From contig JANYGX010000006.1 of assembly GCA_025362295.1 (NCBI GenBank), forward strand, positions 1 to 56,074: a stretch of 56,074 nt of DNA, given 5' to 3'. Under the pieces are notes generated by a model that made no database searches, had not been told where the DNA came from, and worked only from the letters and a program-made list of their open reading frames with translations. Positions 27,591 through 37,461 of the stretch are shown one piece after another (the first letter of the stretch is position 1; every line of letters begins with the position of its first letter). The stretch comes from Sphingomonadales bacterium. Lineage in GTDB: Bacteria > Pseudomonadota > Alphaproteobacteria > Sphingomonadales > Sphingomonadaceae. The position numbers and the translations under genes were made by a program.

Positions 27591-30227
27591 TCACAGTTCA
27601 AGCGATGATAGCCCTAGCCGTACAGCCTGGCTCACGGCCGCTGTTCTGTTTTCGGCATTCAATTTTCGCATAATATTCTTGAGATGCCATTTCACTGTTT
27701 CTGGAGTCAGATGCAGCTGGCGGGCAATTTCCTTGTTTGAAAGCCCGTGCCCCACACCGGTCAACACATCAATCTCCCTTGAGCTCAGAATTGAGAACAC
27801 TGTGCCTTTGGTTGAGGGTTTTATATGCGCACGCAAGGCAGATATAACGCTGTCAGCCATCACATCTGAAATGCTGCGGTCAAAACCTGATATAGTCACG
27901 GGCATGGCCGGTGCACCAACAAGTTGAAAAAATAGACCGCTCATGAGCTGTAATACGGCACCACCGTGGCGTTTTGCCAGCGTTGCAAAACGGTCTGCAA
28001 CACTTTGTGCGCGGGTTAAGTTGCCCTCGCGCAGCGCAAGTTTCAGGCGCGCCTCAGCCAGGGCTGCAAAAATGCGCGCGTCCGATTGCAATGGATGGTC
28101 AATAACCGACGTTTCAAGTGCCACCGGCAGCAAGGCATCAAGATCCATCGTCAAGGGCAGATTTAATCGCACCCTCTCCACGGCGCAGTGAGCCAGCAAA
28201 CGTCGCCAGCCACGTTCATGACCCAGCAGCTCGGCGCGCTCGATCAAACGCGCGGCCTCATCGTGATCACCACCAAGGGCGGCCAACCGAACCGATACAC
28301 CATAAGCGTTGATCACCGCCTCGTGGTAACAGGCTTCATCAATTACAGGCAGGCGTCCGTCGAGCACGGCTTTCGCCTCTGAAAGCGCACCGCGTTCATA
28401 CAAGCTGCGGGCAAAAAACGCCGCGATCAGCACAGCTGATGCCGAATTGCGGCCAGCCAAACGTTCGGCAAGGTCAACGCCGGATTTAAACGTGCGTTCA
28501 GCCTCCAGCAGTTGGCCTTGCTGGCGGTAAGCGTTGCCGACCACGGCGTGGCGATAGGTTGTGGTGAACACCTGTTCGTTGTGCAGCGCTTGCAGCTGAG
28601 AGGGCCGTATAATGCCTGGCACGCGGGAAAAGTGTCCGCGCTCGGCCTCGCAGTAGGCCACAGCGTTGCGCACGGCACGTGATACAAAGCGGTTTTCATC
28701 AAGCTTGCCGCTGAGAAAAGCATAGCCATGATCGAGCGCTGCATCAATTTCATCTTCGTAGACAGCCAGAAAAATTGTTTCAATGCCGTCAATTTCAGTG
28801 CGATATGTGGCACCCAATTGTGGGTCAGATACCGCAGCAATTTGCCGGCGCAGGTCGTCGAGCAACTGTCGTGCCTGTGGCCTCAGGCTCAATGTCAAGG
28901 CCCAGGCTTGCGCTAGGCGCAGGGGGATATGCCGGGTAACAGCGGCATCAGGCAACTGTGCAATCCAGCCAAGCAGGGTTAAAATTTCCGAGCGCTCGAC
29001 CATAGGCATGGCTGCCACCGCCAGCAGTTCAGCCGCCGCATCATTGTCACCTGCATCAATCGCGTGACGAATAGCCTCCGCCATCAAGTGATGGTTTGCA
29101 TACCACTGGCTGGCAATATGATGCAGTTTGGCAGATACATCGGGCTTGGCCAGCCGTAACTTGTTCAGCAGGAATTTTCGGAAAATCGGGTGAATGCGAA
29201 ACCATAATCCGGCGTCATCAAGCCGTTGAATGAAAAGATTTTGGTCCGCAAGCCATGTCAGCATGCGTGCGGCCTCTGGCACGCCCGATAAACACACCCC
29301 AAGGTCAGCGGTGATGGTTTCCACAATCGAGCAGTGCATCAGAAAATCTCTGGAGACGGACGTAAGATGCTGAAAAATATTGTCATCAAGATAATCGCTG
29401 AGCCAGTGTGCACCGTGGCTGACCAGGCCAATCTCGTCCAGTGCATCGCTGTTGTTGCGAAGCGCTGCCGCGCCAATGCGAAGGCCCGTCACCCAGCCAG
29501 CCATCGCCTCGTTCAAACGCTGGGCTTTGTCACGATCAAAAAATGTGCTGGTATTCACCAGCAGCTCAAAAGCTTCATCATCGTTCAGGCGCAACTCATC
29601 GGTGCCAATCCGCATCAGGTTGGCATGTGCGTCCAGATAGCTGAGCGGTAGTGCTGGTTGAGTCTGGCAGGTCAGCACCACATGCAGATTTTCCGGGCAG
29701 TGCAGCAGCAGGTATGTCATGAATTGCAGCACCTGGGTGTCTGTGACCCGATCAAAATCATCGAGGAATAACACAAACTGTTCATCAATCTCGTGCACGG
29801 CATTGATGCAGTGTGCGGCCAGAGATTGCGGTGGTATCAAACCGTCATAAACCAGTGGCACATCGCTGTTGGTGCCGTGCCGTTTGAGAGTTTGCCACAC
29901 CGCCTGTAAAATGTAGGTGAGGGCCCGGCCCGGATCATCATCATCGCGATCAAACGACACCCACCCTGTGAGATAGCCGCGTCTGGCAAACATGTGGTAC
30001 CAACTGGTGCACAAGGTGGATTTGCCGTAACCACTGGCGGCGCGCACCAGGCACACGTTATTTTGCAAAATACCTTCAATCATAGGGTCGTGACGCGCAC
30101 TGGCCACAAGTCGCGATGGCAGGCGCGGCGGCACAAGTTTGGTTTGCGTCAGGGGTCCTTGCACCTCTGGCGGCGACCAGGACGGTGATTGCAGTGAACC
30201 AGGCGCATTGCCAAACTTCATCTTCAT
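27591..30227 (-). CDS. Large ATP-binding LuxR-family regulator (MalT-like)
   Basis: An 878-residue STAND/MalT-type activator. An NTPase domain near the N-terminus has Walker A AASGYGKST (residues 63-71) and a Walker B-like FVLFLDDFD. A long helical middle part of TPR-like repeats follows (for example QQGQLLEAERTFKSGVDLAE). The C-terminus is a LuxR helix-turn-helix (LSSREIDVLTGVGHGLSNKEIARQLHLTPETVKWHLKNI). Such proteins bind ATP and an inducer and then switch on adjacent genes. It is divergent from the TonB receptor and carboxylase operon, which is therefore its probable target. A 9-bp inverted repeat lies directly upstream of its start. Confidence 0.92.
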   Translation of the reverse strand: MKMKFGNAPGSLQSPSWSPPEVQGPLTQTKLVPPRLPSRLVASARHDPMIEGILQNNVCLVRAASGYGKSTLCTSWYHMFARRGYLTGWVSFDRDDDDPGRALTYILQAVWQTLKRHGTNSDVPLVYDGLIPPQSLAAHCINAVHEIDEQFVLFLDDFDRVTDTQVLQFMTYLLLHCPENLHVVLTCQTQPALPLSYLDAHANLMRIGTDELRLNDDEAFELLVNTSTFFDRDKAQRLNEAMAGWVTGLRIGAAALRNNSDALDEIGLVSHGAHWLSDYLDDNIFQHLTSVSRDFLMHCSIVETITADLGVCLSGVPEAARMLTWLADQNLFIQRLDDAGLWFRIHPIFRKFLLNKLRLAKPDVSAKLHHIASQWYANHHLMAEAIRHAIDAGDNDAAAELLAVAAMPMVERSEILTLLGWIAQLPDAAVTRHIPLRLAQAWALTLSLRPQARQLLDDLRRQIAAVSDPQLGATYRTEIDGIETIFLAVYEDEIDAALDHGYAFLSGKLDENRFVSRAVRNAVAYCEAERGHFSRVPGIIRPSQLQALHNEQVFTTTYRHAVVGNAYRQQGQLLEAERTFKSGVDLAERLAGRNSASAVLIAAFFARSLYERGALSEAKAVLDGRLPVIDEACYHEAVINAYGVSVRLAALGGDHDEAARLIERAELLGHERGWRRLLAHCAVERVRLNLPLTMDLDALLPVALETSVIDHPLQSDARIFAALAEARLKLALREGNLTRAQSVADRFATLAKRHGGAVLQLMSGLFFQLVGAPAMPVTISGFDRSISDVMADSVISALRAHIKPSTKGTVFSILSSREIDVLTGVGHGLSNKEIARQLHLTPETVKWHLKNIMRKLNAENRTAAVSQAVRLGLSSLEL

Positions 30228-30228
30228 T

Positions 30229-30257
30229 GCCCATGTTGTGGTTATGCAAACATGGGC
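30229..30257. promoter_or_regulatory. Perfect 9-bp inverted repeat at the start of the MalT-like gene
   Basis: GCCCATGTT (30229-30237) and AACATGGGC (30249-30257) are exact inverted copies with an 11-bp spacer, so the arm centres are 20 bp apart, about two helical turns. It touches the regulator's start codon and lies 140 bp upstream of the TonB receptor start. It could be a binding site for the regulator itself or an RNA hairpin over its translation start. Confidence 0.5.
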
Positions 30258-30397
30258 CAGCGCGTTCCAGAGTGCAAGTGGCGATTAAGGCACAGACCCC
30301 CCGCTGCCCCCCCATGCGCGACGTATGACAGCAAAACATACAATGATAAGCTAACATCAATAATGAACGACAAAGTCGTATTTTGGTGGAGGATTAA

Positions 30398-32977
30398 ATG
30401 TCTAGAATAACATTGTTAGGCACAAGCGCACTTTTTTCATCGTCGCTATTACTGGCGGCGAGCGCTTACGGGCAAGCCGCGACAAATGCTGCAGCTGCGA
30501 AATCAACGGGTCTTGAAGAAATTGTTGTCACAGCGCAAAAACGTTCTGAAAATGTGCAGTCCATTCCGGTGGCGATCACGGCGATCAGCGCATCAGCCTT
30601 GCAAGCCAAGGGTATTTTCCAGACCACCGATCTGATGGGCTCGCTGCCGAATTTGCAGGTTACGTCCCCCTACGCCAGCACGCAGCCGAACTTCAGCTTG
30701 CGCGGCATCAGTGTCGCCAACGAATTCAGTGCCAGTACAGCCTCGCCAGTCGGTGTTTATGTCGATGAGGTGTATCAGAGTTTTCGCGCCAGCCATGGTC
30801 AGCAACTCTACGACCTTGAGCGCATTGAAGTGTTGCGCGGACCGCAGGGCACACTCTATGGCCGCAACACAACGGGTGGCGCCATCAACTTCATTACCCG
30901 CCGGCCTGGCCTTGCCGATGACAGCGGCAACCTCAGTTTTGGCTATTCCAGCTACAGCACCTTCACCTTGCAAGGGGCTGGCGAGTTGACCCTTGTGCCT
31001 GACAAGCTGGGTGTGCGCGCGGCGTTCACCTGGGCCACAGGCGAAGGCTATACCTATAACCCGGTTGATAAAAAAACCTACGGCAATACGGATACTTTGG
31101 CCGGGCGTGTCACATTTCGGTTCAAGCCTTCCGACGATCTCGATATTACGCTGAAAGGTTATGGTGCGCGCAACAACCCACGGCAGGATTTACCGTATGG
31201 CATAGGGTATCTGGCGGGCCGCACAGACGCTGGAGGCTATTCAAGATTTTTGCCGCGTCCAGAACTGGGTGGTCGTATTCTTAATCAAAATGAGATTCAG
31301 GCTGACCAAGCTGGCAATTACCGAACCGAATCCATCGGTTCAAGTTTGAACATAAGCTATAATCTGGGCTCTGTGAAACTGACATCCATCACCGGCTTTG
31401 ATCACGGTGTTTATAATTTGTCGCCGTTTGATTGTGATGGTTCGCCAACCAACATCTGCGCCATCCGGTATTATTCACGCAGTAACAACTTCAATCAGGA
31501 TTTTCGTTTTACGTGGAATTCGGATAAACTGAAACTGATTGCTGGTTTATATTATGGAAAAGATACCATCAAAACCATCAATCAGCCGGACTTTTTTGGC
31601 TTTTTGCGACCTATTTTATTGGGTGCTGGTTTACCTGGCAATTTCAGCAATGTGCCACTGGCCGTGCCGAACGAACTGAAAACCATTCCGGCCGCTTTGG
31701 TGACGGGCGGCAAGCTGACCGATCCCGGTGGCTGCGCGCCTGTCGTCGTCAATCCCAATGGTTTTTTTGACGGGCGATCACTGATAGCCTTTCAGGCGGA
31801 CGCAGCGGCCAACAATTCAGCCGGCGGGCCAAATCTCAATCAGGCGGCTTGCTTTGCCGCTGGTGCAGCCCCGTTCACGCCGATATTGGCAAAGCAGGAA
31901 TATACCATTTCTCGCCCCTCCTATGCTCTTTATGGCGAAGGCAAATATAGCGTCACGGATGCACTTTCTGTAACACTTGGTCTGCGCTACACGCGCGACA
32001 AGGTGCGATATTACGATGCCAAAACAACGATTTTTGGTCTTGATGGTAAAACGCCAATCGCAACCACTGTGCCCTTCAGTTTTCCCTATGATCCCAATGC
32101 GCCTCTTGTCAGTCAGGAGCAATCAACCGGTCAGCTCACCGGCCGATTTATAGCGGATTATAAAATTGCCCCCGATGTGCTGGCCTATGCCAGCTACAGC
32201 CACGGCTATCGTGCGGGCACCTATAACGGACTGGCATATCAGGACATTGGCCAAGTCTATTTCCTTAAGCCGGAAAAAGTCGATGCTTTTGAAGTTGGCC
32301 TGAAGTCACGCTTTCTTGAGCGTCGCCTCCAGCTTAATCTGGCAGCATTTTATTACGATTACAAAAATCAGCAGATTGCCCAGGTCATTGGTGCCACATC
32401 GTTCCTGCGCAGTGCCAAAGGCCGGATTTTTGGTGGTGAGGCTGAGCTTTCAGCACAGGTGTTCGAGACCTTGCGCTTTGATGCCTCACTGGGTTTTCTC
32501 AACAGCAAATACACCGGTAATAAAATTGACCCCACTAACCCCAGCAGTCTGACCCGCGATATCAACGGTAACCCGTTTCCAAACGCACCCAACATCACAG
32601 CCACCGCAGGCTTTGACTGGACTGCCTACAAACAGGAGGACAGCAAACTGACACTGCACGGCGATGTGCAGTATATGGGCAAATATTATTTTGATCCGTT
32701 CAAAAACTACAATCAGAACCCGTGCAACGCGCCAGCACCCGGGCAGGCAACACTGGCAGCGACACCAGAAATTGCCTGCGGCAACCCAGCTTACTTTCTA
32801 TTCAATGGCCGCATCACCTACAATCTTGATAAAAATATTGCACTCAGCGTTTGGGGTAAAAACCTCGCCAATAAATTTTACTATGTTTACGGTCTCAACC
32901 TGAATGCTTTTTATGAGGATTATTTAACGCGCGGTGCGCCACGAACAATTGGTGCTGAAGCCACAGTTAGATTCTAG
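30398..32977 (+). CDS. TonB-dependent outer membrane receptor
   Basis: An 859-residue receptor with a signal peptide (TLLGTSALFSSSLLLAASAYG). A conserved EEIVVTAQKRSENVQSIPVA start leads into the plug domain (FSLRGISV, LRGPQGTLYGRNTTGGAINF), then a long beta-barrel that ends in Phe (ATVRF). It imports a ligand across the outer membrane using TonB. GGAGG lies 7 bp before the ATG. The gene ends 7 bp before the first carboxylase gene, so it probably imports that pathway's substrate. This receptor type is expanded in bacteria that degrade bulky hydrophobic or aromatic compounds. Confidence 0.95.
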   Translation: MSRITLLGTSALFSSSLLLAASAYGQAATNAAAAKSTGLEEIVVTAQKRSENVQSIPVAITAISASALQAKGIFQTTDLMGSLPNLQVTSPYASTQPNFSLRGISVANEFSASTASPVGVYVDEVYQSFRASHGQQLYDLERIEVLRGPQGTLYGRNTTGGAINFITRRPGLADDSGNLSFGYSSYSTFTLQGAGELTLVPDKLGVRAAFTWATGEGYTYNPVDKKTYGNTDTLAGRVTFRFKPSDDLDITLKGYGARNNPRQDLPYGIGYLAGRTDAGGYSRFLPRPELGGRILNQNEIQADQAGNYRTESIGSSLNISYNLGSVKLTSITGFDHGVYNLSPFDCDGSPTNICAIRYYSRSNNFNQDFRFTWNSDKLKLIAGLYYGKDTIKTINQPDFFGFLRPILLGAGLPGNFSNVPLAVPNELKTIPAALVTGGKLTDPGGCAPVVVNPNGFFDGRSLIAFQADAAANNSAGGPNLNQAACFAAGAAPFTPILAKQEYTISRPSYALYGEGKYSVTDALSVTLGLRYTRDKVRYYDAKTTIFGLDGKTPIATTVPFSFPYDPNAPLVSQEQSTGQLTGRFIADYKIAPDVLAYASYSHGYRAGTYNGLAYQDIGQVYFLKPEKVDAFEVGLKSRFLERRLQLNLAAFYYDYKNQQIAQVIGATSFLRSAKGRIFGGEAELSAQVFETLRFDASLGFLNSKYTGNKIDPTNPSSLTRDINGNPFPNAPNITATAGFDWTAYKQEDSKLTLHGDVQYMGKYYFDPFKNYNQNPCNAPAPGQATLAATPEIACGNPAYFLFNGRITYNLDKNIALSVWGKNLANKFYYVYGLNLNAFYEDYLTRGAPRTIGAEATVRF

Positions 32978-32984
32978 GCTCGCC

Positions 32985-34898
32985 ATGGGTATCCTGATCA
33001 ATATTGATAATGGTGGCACCCTCACAGATTTTTGCGCCGTCGAGGGTGCAAAAATCTGGCGTACCAAAACGTTGACCACACCCCATGATCTTTCCAGATG
33101 CCTGATGGACGGCTTGAGCAGGATTTCCAGTGCCATATTTGGTAGCGCAGACGTGCAGGCGCTGTTGCTGGCGACGGACCACATCCGATATTCAACAACC
33201 CAGGGCACCAATGCACTGGTTGAACGCAAAGGACCGCGCCTGGGGCTCATCGTTGCAGGGGCTGTTAAGGCGAAGGAGCTGCGTGATGCCGGCCCCGAAC
33301 TCTTCGATGCGCTGGTTGCAGACCGCTATGCGGAGGTTGCTCTTAGTGGCGATGAAGCGCGTATCGATGTGGTGCGCGCCGTATCCGATCTTGTGGCCAG
33401 AGGGGCTAACCGTGTGGTCGTGTCGGTTGGCGATGCTGATGCCGCGCCCCACGAGCATGCCATCAAGCGCGGTGTGTTGAAAGCCTTTCCGCCGCATCTG
33501 CTTGGTGCTGTGCCTGTTTTGTTCAGTCGCGAACTGGCCGGTGATGATAACGACACGCGGCGGACGTGGACGGCCCTGTTCAACGCCTTCCTGCACCCTG
33601 CCATGGAACGGTTTTTATACGCAGCCGAACATAAATTACGTGCAGCGCGCGCACAAAAGCCGCTGCTTATCTTTCGCAATGATGGCCAATCTGCGCGTGT
33701 TGCTAAAACGGTAGCGATCAAAACGTACAGCTCAGGCCCGCGCGGTGGCGCGGATGGTGCCAAGCAACTTGCTGCGCATTACCGGATTGCACGATTAATC
33801 TCCGTCGATATTGGTGGTACCACAACCGATGTGAGCGTTGTCTGCGATGGCACACCCAAACAAAATCGCTACGGCAAGGTTGCCGGTGTGGAAACCTGCT
33901 TTCCGCTGGCTGACGTGGTGAGTTTTGGTGTTGGCGGCAGTTCGATCATCAAGGTTGAAAATGGTGACCTCAAAGTTGGGCCGGAAAGTGTTGGCAGCAC
34001 CCCGGGCCCGGCATGCTTTGGCTTTGGCGGCACAGCTGCAACCATCACGGATGCGTTCTTCGCCAGTGGCCTGCTTGACGCCGCAGCGTATTTCGGCGGT
34101 AGCATGCCAATAGATCTGGCGCGTGCCGTGGCCGCTGTCGCACACAACGTGGCAAACCCTATGGCGCTTCTACCAGATGCAGCCTTGACAGCCATGGAAG
34201 AGGCATGGGCAAGCCGTGTCGCTGCCAGTGCACACGCCTTTACAAAAACAGGCGATACGGCGGTGCTGGCGGCTTTCGGTGGTGCAGGACCGCTCATAAT
34301 CTGCCGTATTGCCGATAAACTTGGCATCCAGCACATTCTCATCCCGAAATTGGCTGCGGTATTTTCAGCTTTTGGTATCGGCTTTTCAGATATCGGGCAC
34401 GATTATGAATTGCCGCTTACAAACACACAATCAGCCTTGTCTGTTATAAACACACTGCGCCAACAGGCAAAACGTGGCATGATTGCCGAGGCGATCGACC
34501 CCGAACACTGCATTGAAACAATCAGCCTGGTGATACGCCACGGCGATGTGGAAGATGTGGTGCCCCTGTATGCGGACGCGTTGCCGCCAACACCTGCCGG
34601 TGCACACTTGATGTTGCGCCTTAACATCAGGCACAGCTTGCCCAAGCCCGTGCTCGCTGGACAGTTCAATGGTCCAGAGCATGTGGCGCATGCACCAGAA
34701 CAGCGCACTGTACTTATTTCCGGTGAACGCTTGGCCGTGCCGCTTTACCGCGTCGAAAATCTCACACCCAATTCCGGCGCCAGCGGACCGTGCGTGCTGG
34801 AAGAAGAATTTTTTACCTGCCGTGTTGATCCTGACTGGCGTTTTGAAACCAGTGACACCGGCGATATTCTGCTCTCTCGCAAAGGGGCAACATTATGA
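32985..34898 (+). CDS. Acetophenone-carboxylase-like alpha subunit (HyuA family)
   Basis: A 637-residue hydantoinase A/oxoprolinase-type ATPase. The two phosphate motifs of the ASKHA fold are present: NIDNGGTLTDFCAV at the N-terminus (Asn replaces the usual Ile of DIGGT) and SVDIGGTTTDVSVV near residue 272. Also present is PGPACFGFGGT. In acetophenone carboxylase a subunit of this type and size (about 70 kDa) precedes the small gamma subunit, as here. The family uses ATP to phosphorylate either substrate or bicarbonate. I start at the ATG at 32985; the frame is open 17 codons further up inside the receptor gene. It overlaps the next gene by 4 bp. Confidence 0.85.
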   Translation: MGILINIDNGGTLTDFCAVEGAKIWRTKTLTTPHDLSRCLMDGLSRISSAIFGSADVQALLLATDHIRYSTTQGTNALVERKGPRLGLIVAGAVKAKELRDAGPELFDALVADRYAEVALSGDEARIDVVRAVSDLVARGANRVVVSVGDADAAPHEHAIKRGVLKAFPPHLLGAVPVLFSRELAGDDNDTRRTWTALFNAFLHPAMERFLYAAEHKLRAARAQKPLLIFRNDGQSARVAKTVAIKTYSSGPRGGADGAKQLAAHYRIARLISVDIGGTTTDVSVVCDGTPKQNRYGKVAGVETCFPLADVVSFGVGGSSIIKVENGDLKVGPESVGSTPGPACFGFGGTAATITDAFFASGLLDAAAYFGGSMPIDLARAVAAVAHNVANPMALLPDAALTAMEEAWASRVAASAHAFTKTGDTAVLAAFGGAGPLIICRIADKLGIQHILIPKLAAVFSAFGIGFSDIGHDYELPLTNTQSALSVINTLRQQAKRGMIAEAIDPEHCIETISLVIRHGDVEDVVPLYADALPPTPAGAHLMLRLNIRHSLPKPVLAGQFNGPEHVAHAPEQRTVLISGERLAVPLYRVENLTPNSGASGPCVLEEEFFTCRVDPDWRFETSDTGDILLSRKGATL

Positions 34899-35317
34899 AT
34901 GTTCTTGTCACCGAATATCTCCGCATCAATCTTGAAAGCGAGCAATGGGAGTGCCGCCGTTGTGGCCATGTCCACGGCAGCGCACGGGAAACGTATAAGC
35001 GCGGCCTGCTGGTGTACGACCGTGATCCGCGCGACATTCACAAACCGCTGCTTGATACAACCAAATACGATCGCAGTTTTTCCCCTGATCCACTCTGGTG
35101 CCGGATCCTGGAATATTACTGTTCGTCCTGTGGTACGTTGGTTGAGGCAGAATATTTGCCGCCAGGCCACCCACCACTTTATGATATTGAGCTTGACATC
35201 GATGCCCTGAAACGGCAGTGGGCCGATCGCACAGAGGTTACCGAGCCGCCAGTGGCAGAACCTCCGCCACGTCGCGCGCATCATCATCATCATGGCGCAG
35301 GAACAGTCAAACCATGA
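34895..35317 (+). CDS. Small zinc-binding gamma subunit of acetone/acetophenone carboxylase type
   Basis: A 140-residue protein. Two cysteine pairs, WECRRCGHVHG and YYCSSCGTLVE, form the zinc site of the acetone carboxylase gamma family; YKRGLLVYDRDPRDIH and the end of the domain (PPGHPPLYDIELDID) are also typical. The C-terminal tail is Pro-rich and carries a natural run of five His. It overlaps both HyuA-type neighbours by 4 bp. Its place between two HyuA genes fits acetophenone carboxylase, not acetone carboxylase, where gamma comes last. Confidence 0.88.
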   Translation: MNVLVTEYLRINLESEQWECRRCGHVHGSARETYKRGLLVYDRDPRDIHKPLLDTTKYDRSFSPDPLWCRILEYYCSSCGTLVEAEYLPPGHPPLYDIELDIDALKRQWADRTEVTEPPVAEPPPRRAHHHHHGAGTVKP

Positions 35318-37458
35318 AGCGGGTTTCTGTTGATATTGGCGGTACATTTACCGATTGTTTTGTTGTCTGGGACGAGCAGACGGTGAGTGGCAAAGCGCTG
35401 ACAACACATCATAACCTGTCACTGGGCTTCAACGATTCCCTGTCCAATGCCTGCACGCAGCTTGGCACAGATGTCTCGACAGTGCTGCGCAGTGTGGATT
35501 CCGTGCGCTATGCGACAACGCTTGGCACCAATGCGCTGATCGAGCGCAAAGGGCCGCGTATAGGTGCCTTGGTGACCGCTGGTTTTCGCTCGACGATACC
35601 GCTGTCGCGTGGACGTGGTTATGGCGAAGGTCTCGATCAGTCCCGGCAGCAGGATATCCCGAACGCCGACAGGCCAGAGCCCCTTGTGCCGATTGGCATG
35701 ATCCGCGAAGTGCGTGAACGTGTCGATTATCTTGGCCGAATTTTTATGGATATGGATGAAGAGCATTTGCGGCTGCAAATACGCGATCTGGTGGATGCCA
35801 GTGCTGAAGCCTTGATCGTGCTGCTGACAAACAGTGTTGTCAATGCGAAGAATGAACTGCGCACGCGGGAGATTTTTCTGGAGGAATATCCAGCGCACCT
35901 GCTTGGCTCCATTCCATTTTTACTTTCACACCAGGTGGCTGGCCGCAAAGGCGAATATGCGCGCGGCACATCAACCATCATGGACGCATTTTTGCATGCC
36001 ACCATGTATCATGGCCTTGGCACGCTGGAGCTCAATTTGCGCAGCTTGGGCTACGAAAAACCCATGCTGGTCAATCATAATTCTGGCGGTATGGCACAAC
36101 TCAATTCAACGGATGCCTTGCAAACCGTGCATTCCGGGCCGGTTTCCGGCATCGCTGCCAGTGAAAACCTTACCGTGCAGGCAGGGCTTGGCAACATCGT
36201 CTCTACCGACATGGGTGGCACCAGTTTTGATATAGGCCTGGTTGTTGAAGGCGGGGTAAAATATTACGATTTCAATCCGGTGATCGACCGCTGGCTGGTG
36301 TCTATCCCCATGGTGCATTTAAAAACTCTTGGGGCGGGCGGTGGTTCAATCGCGTCGTTTGACCGGATGTTCCAGACTGTAAAAATCGGCCCAGAGAGTG
36401 CCGGGTCTGATCCCGGGCCAGCGTGCTATGACCGTGGTGGTTTGAACCCGACAGTGACAGACGCAGATTTGCTGCTTGGTTATCTTGACCCTGAAAACTA
36501 TGCCGCTGGCACGATTACTCTTAATTCGCGCCGCGCCCATCGTTCCATAGAAGACGCGCTTAGCGATGATCTTCGATTGTCAGCCATGGACATCGCGAAA
36601 CTCATTAAATACACGGCCGATGCCAATATGGCCAACGGCATTTCCACCGAACTGCGCACGCGCGGTTACGACCCGGCGGATTTCACCATGCTTGCCTACG
36701 GCGGCAACGGTCCGCTGCATGCGTGTGGCATCGCCAACGCGCTCGGCGTCGATAAGGTTTTGGCACCGCCTTTTGCTTCGGTGTTTTCAGCCTGTGGCGC
36801 TGGCAATATGAACCAGATGCACATTCATGAAATGAGCACCTACACAGTGTTGTTCGATGCCAACACAAAAGTTATTTTTGATGATTTTTCCAGCTTCAAT
36901 GCCAATGTTGCCGCGTTGGAAGCGCGCGGACGTGCTGATCTGCTGCGCCAGGGCATGGTTGAAGCGGAAATATATTATAGGCTGGAACTTGATATGCGCT
37001 ACGGCAACCAGCGTGTGCAAACAGCGGTGGTCACGGAAATTACCAGACTGAATTCACGCATGGATGTGTTGCGCCTGATTGATCAGTTTTTTGCGCGTTA
37101 TGGTGACCGGTTTGGCAAAGGCAGCCAATCACCGGAAGCTGGCGTGCGTATCAACACAATCCGGGTTTGCAGTTTTGTCAAACAACCCATGATGGTGTTC
37201 AGCGATCTATCGCCAGATTTGGTGAAGCCCATAGATGCCACACCGAAAACAACACGCGCTTGCCACTTTGTGGGTCATGATAACGCCGTTGACACCGCTG
37301 TTTACGGTGAGTCTGCATTGGCCGAAGGCACACGCATCCGCGGCCCGGCGATTGTAACAACACCGGCAACAACATATCTGGTAGAGCCGGGCTGGACGTT
37401 CCGTGCCGCCGCACAAGGCGCTGTGTGGTTTTTGCGCGCTGATGAAATGAGGATGTAG
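35314..37458 (+). CDS. Acetophenone-carboxylase-like alpha-prime subunit (HyuA family)
   Basis: A 714-residue hydantoinase A/acetone carboxylase beta-type protein. The first phosphate motif is VDIGGTFTDCFVV; the second is STDMGGTSFDIGLV; YATTLGTNALIERKGPR and GAGGGSIASFD are further family signatures. In acetophenone carboxylase the second HyuA-like subunit is thought to activate bicarbonate. The ATG at 35314 overlaps the gamma gene by 4 bp (ATGA). The ORF is open upstream inside the gamma gene, but that part is a shadow. Confidence 0.88.
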   Translation: MKRVSVDIGGTFTDCFVVWDEQTVSGKALTTHHNLSLGFNDSLSNACTQLGTDVSTVLRSVDSVRYATTLGTNALIERKGPRIGALVTAGFRSTIPLSRGRGYGEGLDQSRQQDIPNADRPEPLVPIGMIREVRERVDYLGRIFMDMDEEHLRLQIRDLVDASAEALIVLLTNSVVNAKNELRTREIFLEEYPAHLLGSIPFLLSHQVAGRKGEYARGTSTIMDAFLHATMYHGLGTLELNLRSLGYEKPMLVNHNSGGMAQLNSTDALQTVHSGPVSGIAASENLTVQAGLGNIVSTDMGGTSFDIGLVVEGGVKYYDFNPVIDRWLVSIPMVHLKTLGAGGGSIASFDRMFQTVKIGPESAGSDPGPACYDRGGLNPTVTDADLLLGYLDPENYAAGTITLNSRRAHRSIEDALSDDLRLSAMDIAKLIKYTADANMANGISTELRTRGYDPADFTMLAYGGNGPLHACGIANALGVDKVLAPPFASVFSACGAGNMNQMHIHEMSTYTVLFDANTKVIFDDFSSFNANVAALEARGRADLLRQGMVEAEIYYRLELDMRYGNQRVQTAVVTEITRLNSRMDVLRLIDQFFARYGDRFGKGSQSPEAGVRINTIRVCSFVKQPMMVFSDLSPDLVKPIDATPKTTRACHFVGHDNAVDTAVYGESALAEGTRIRGPAIVTTPATTYLVEPGWTFRAAAQGAVWFLRADEMRM

Positions 37459-37461
37459 CCC

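Noticed and set aside
27388-27594. 68-codon minus-strand open frame between fasciclin gene and regulator
   Set aside because: It consists mostly of the terminator and palindromic repeat sequence and has no ribosome site or family features.
30297-30312. C-rich runs upstream of the TonB receptor as a G-quadruplex
   Set aside because: Only two long G-runs on the minus strand; four are needed for an intramolecular quadruplex.
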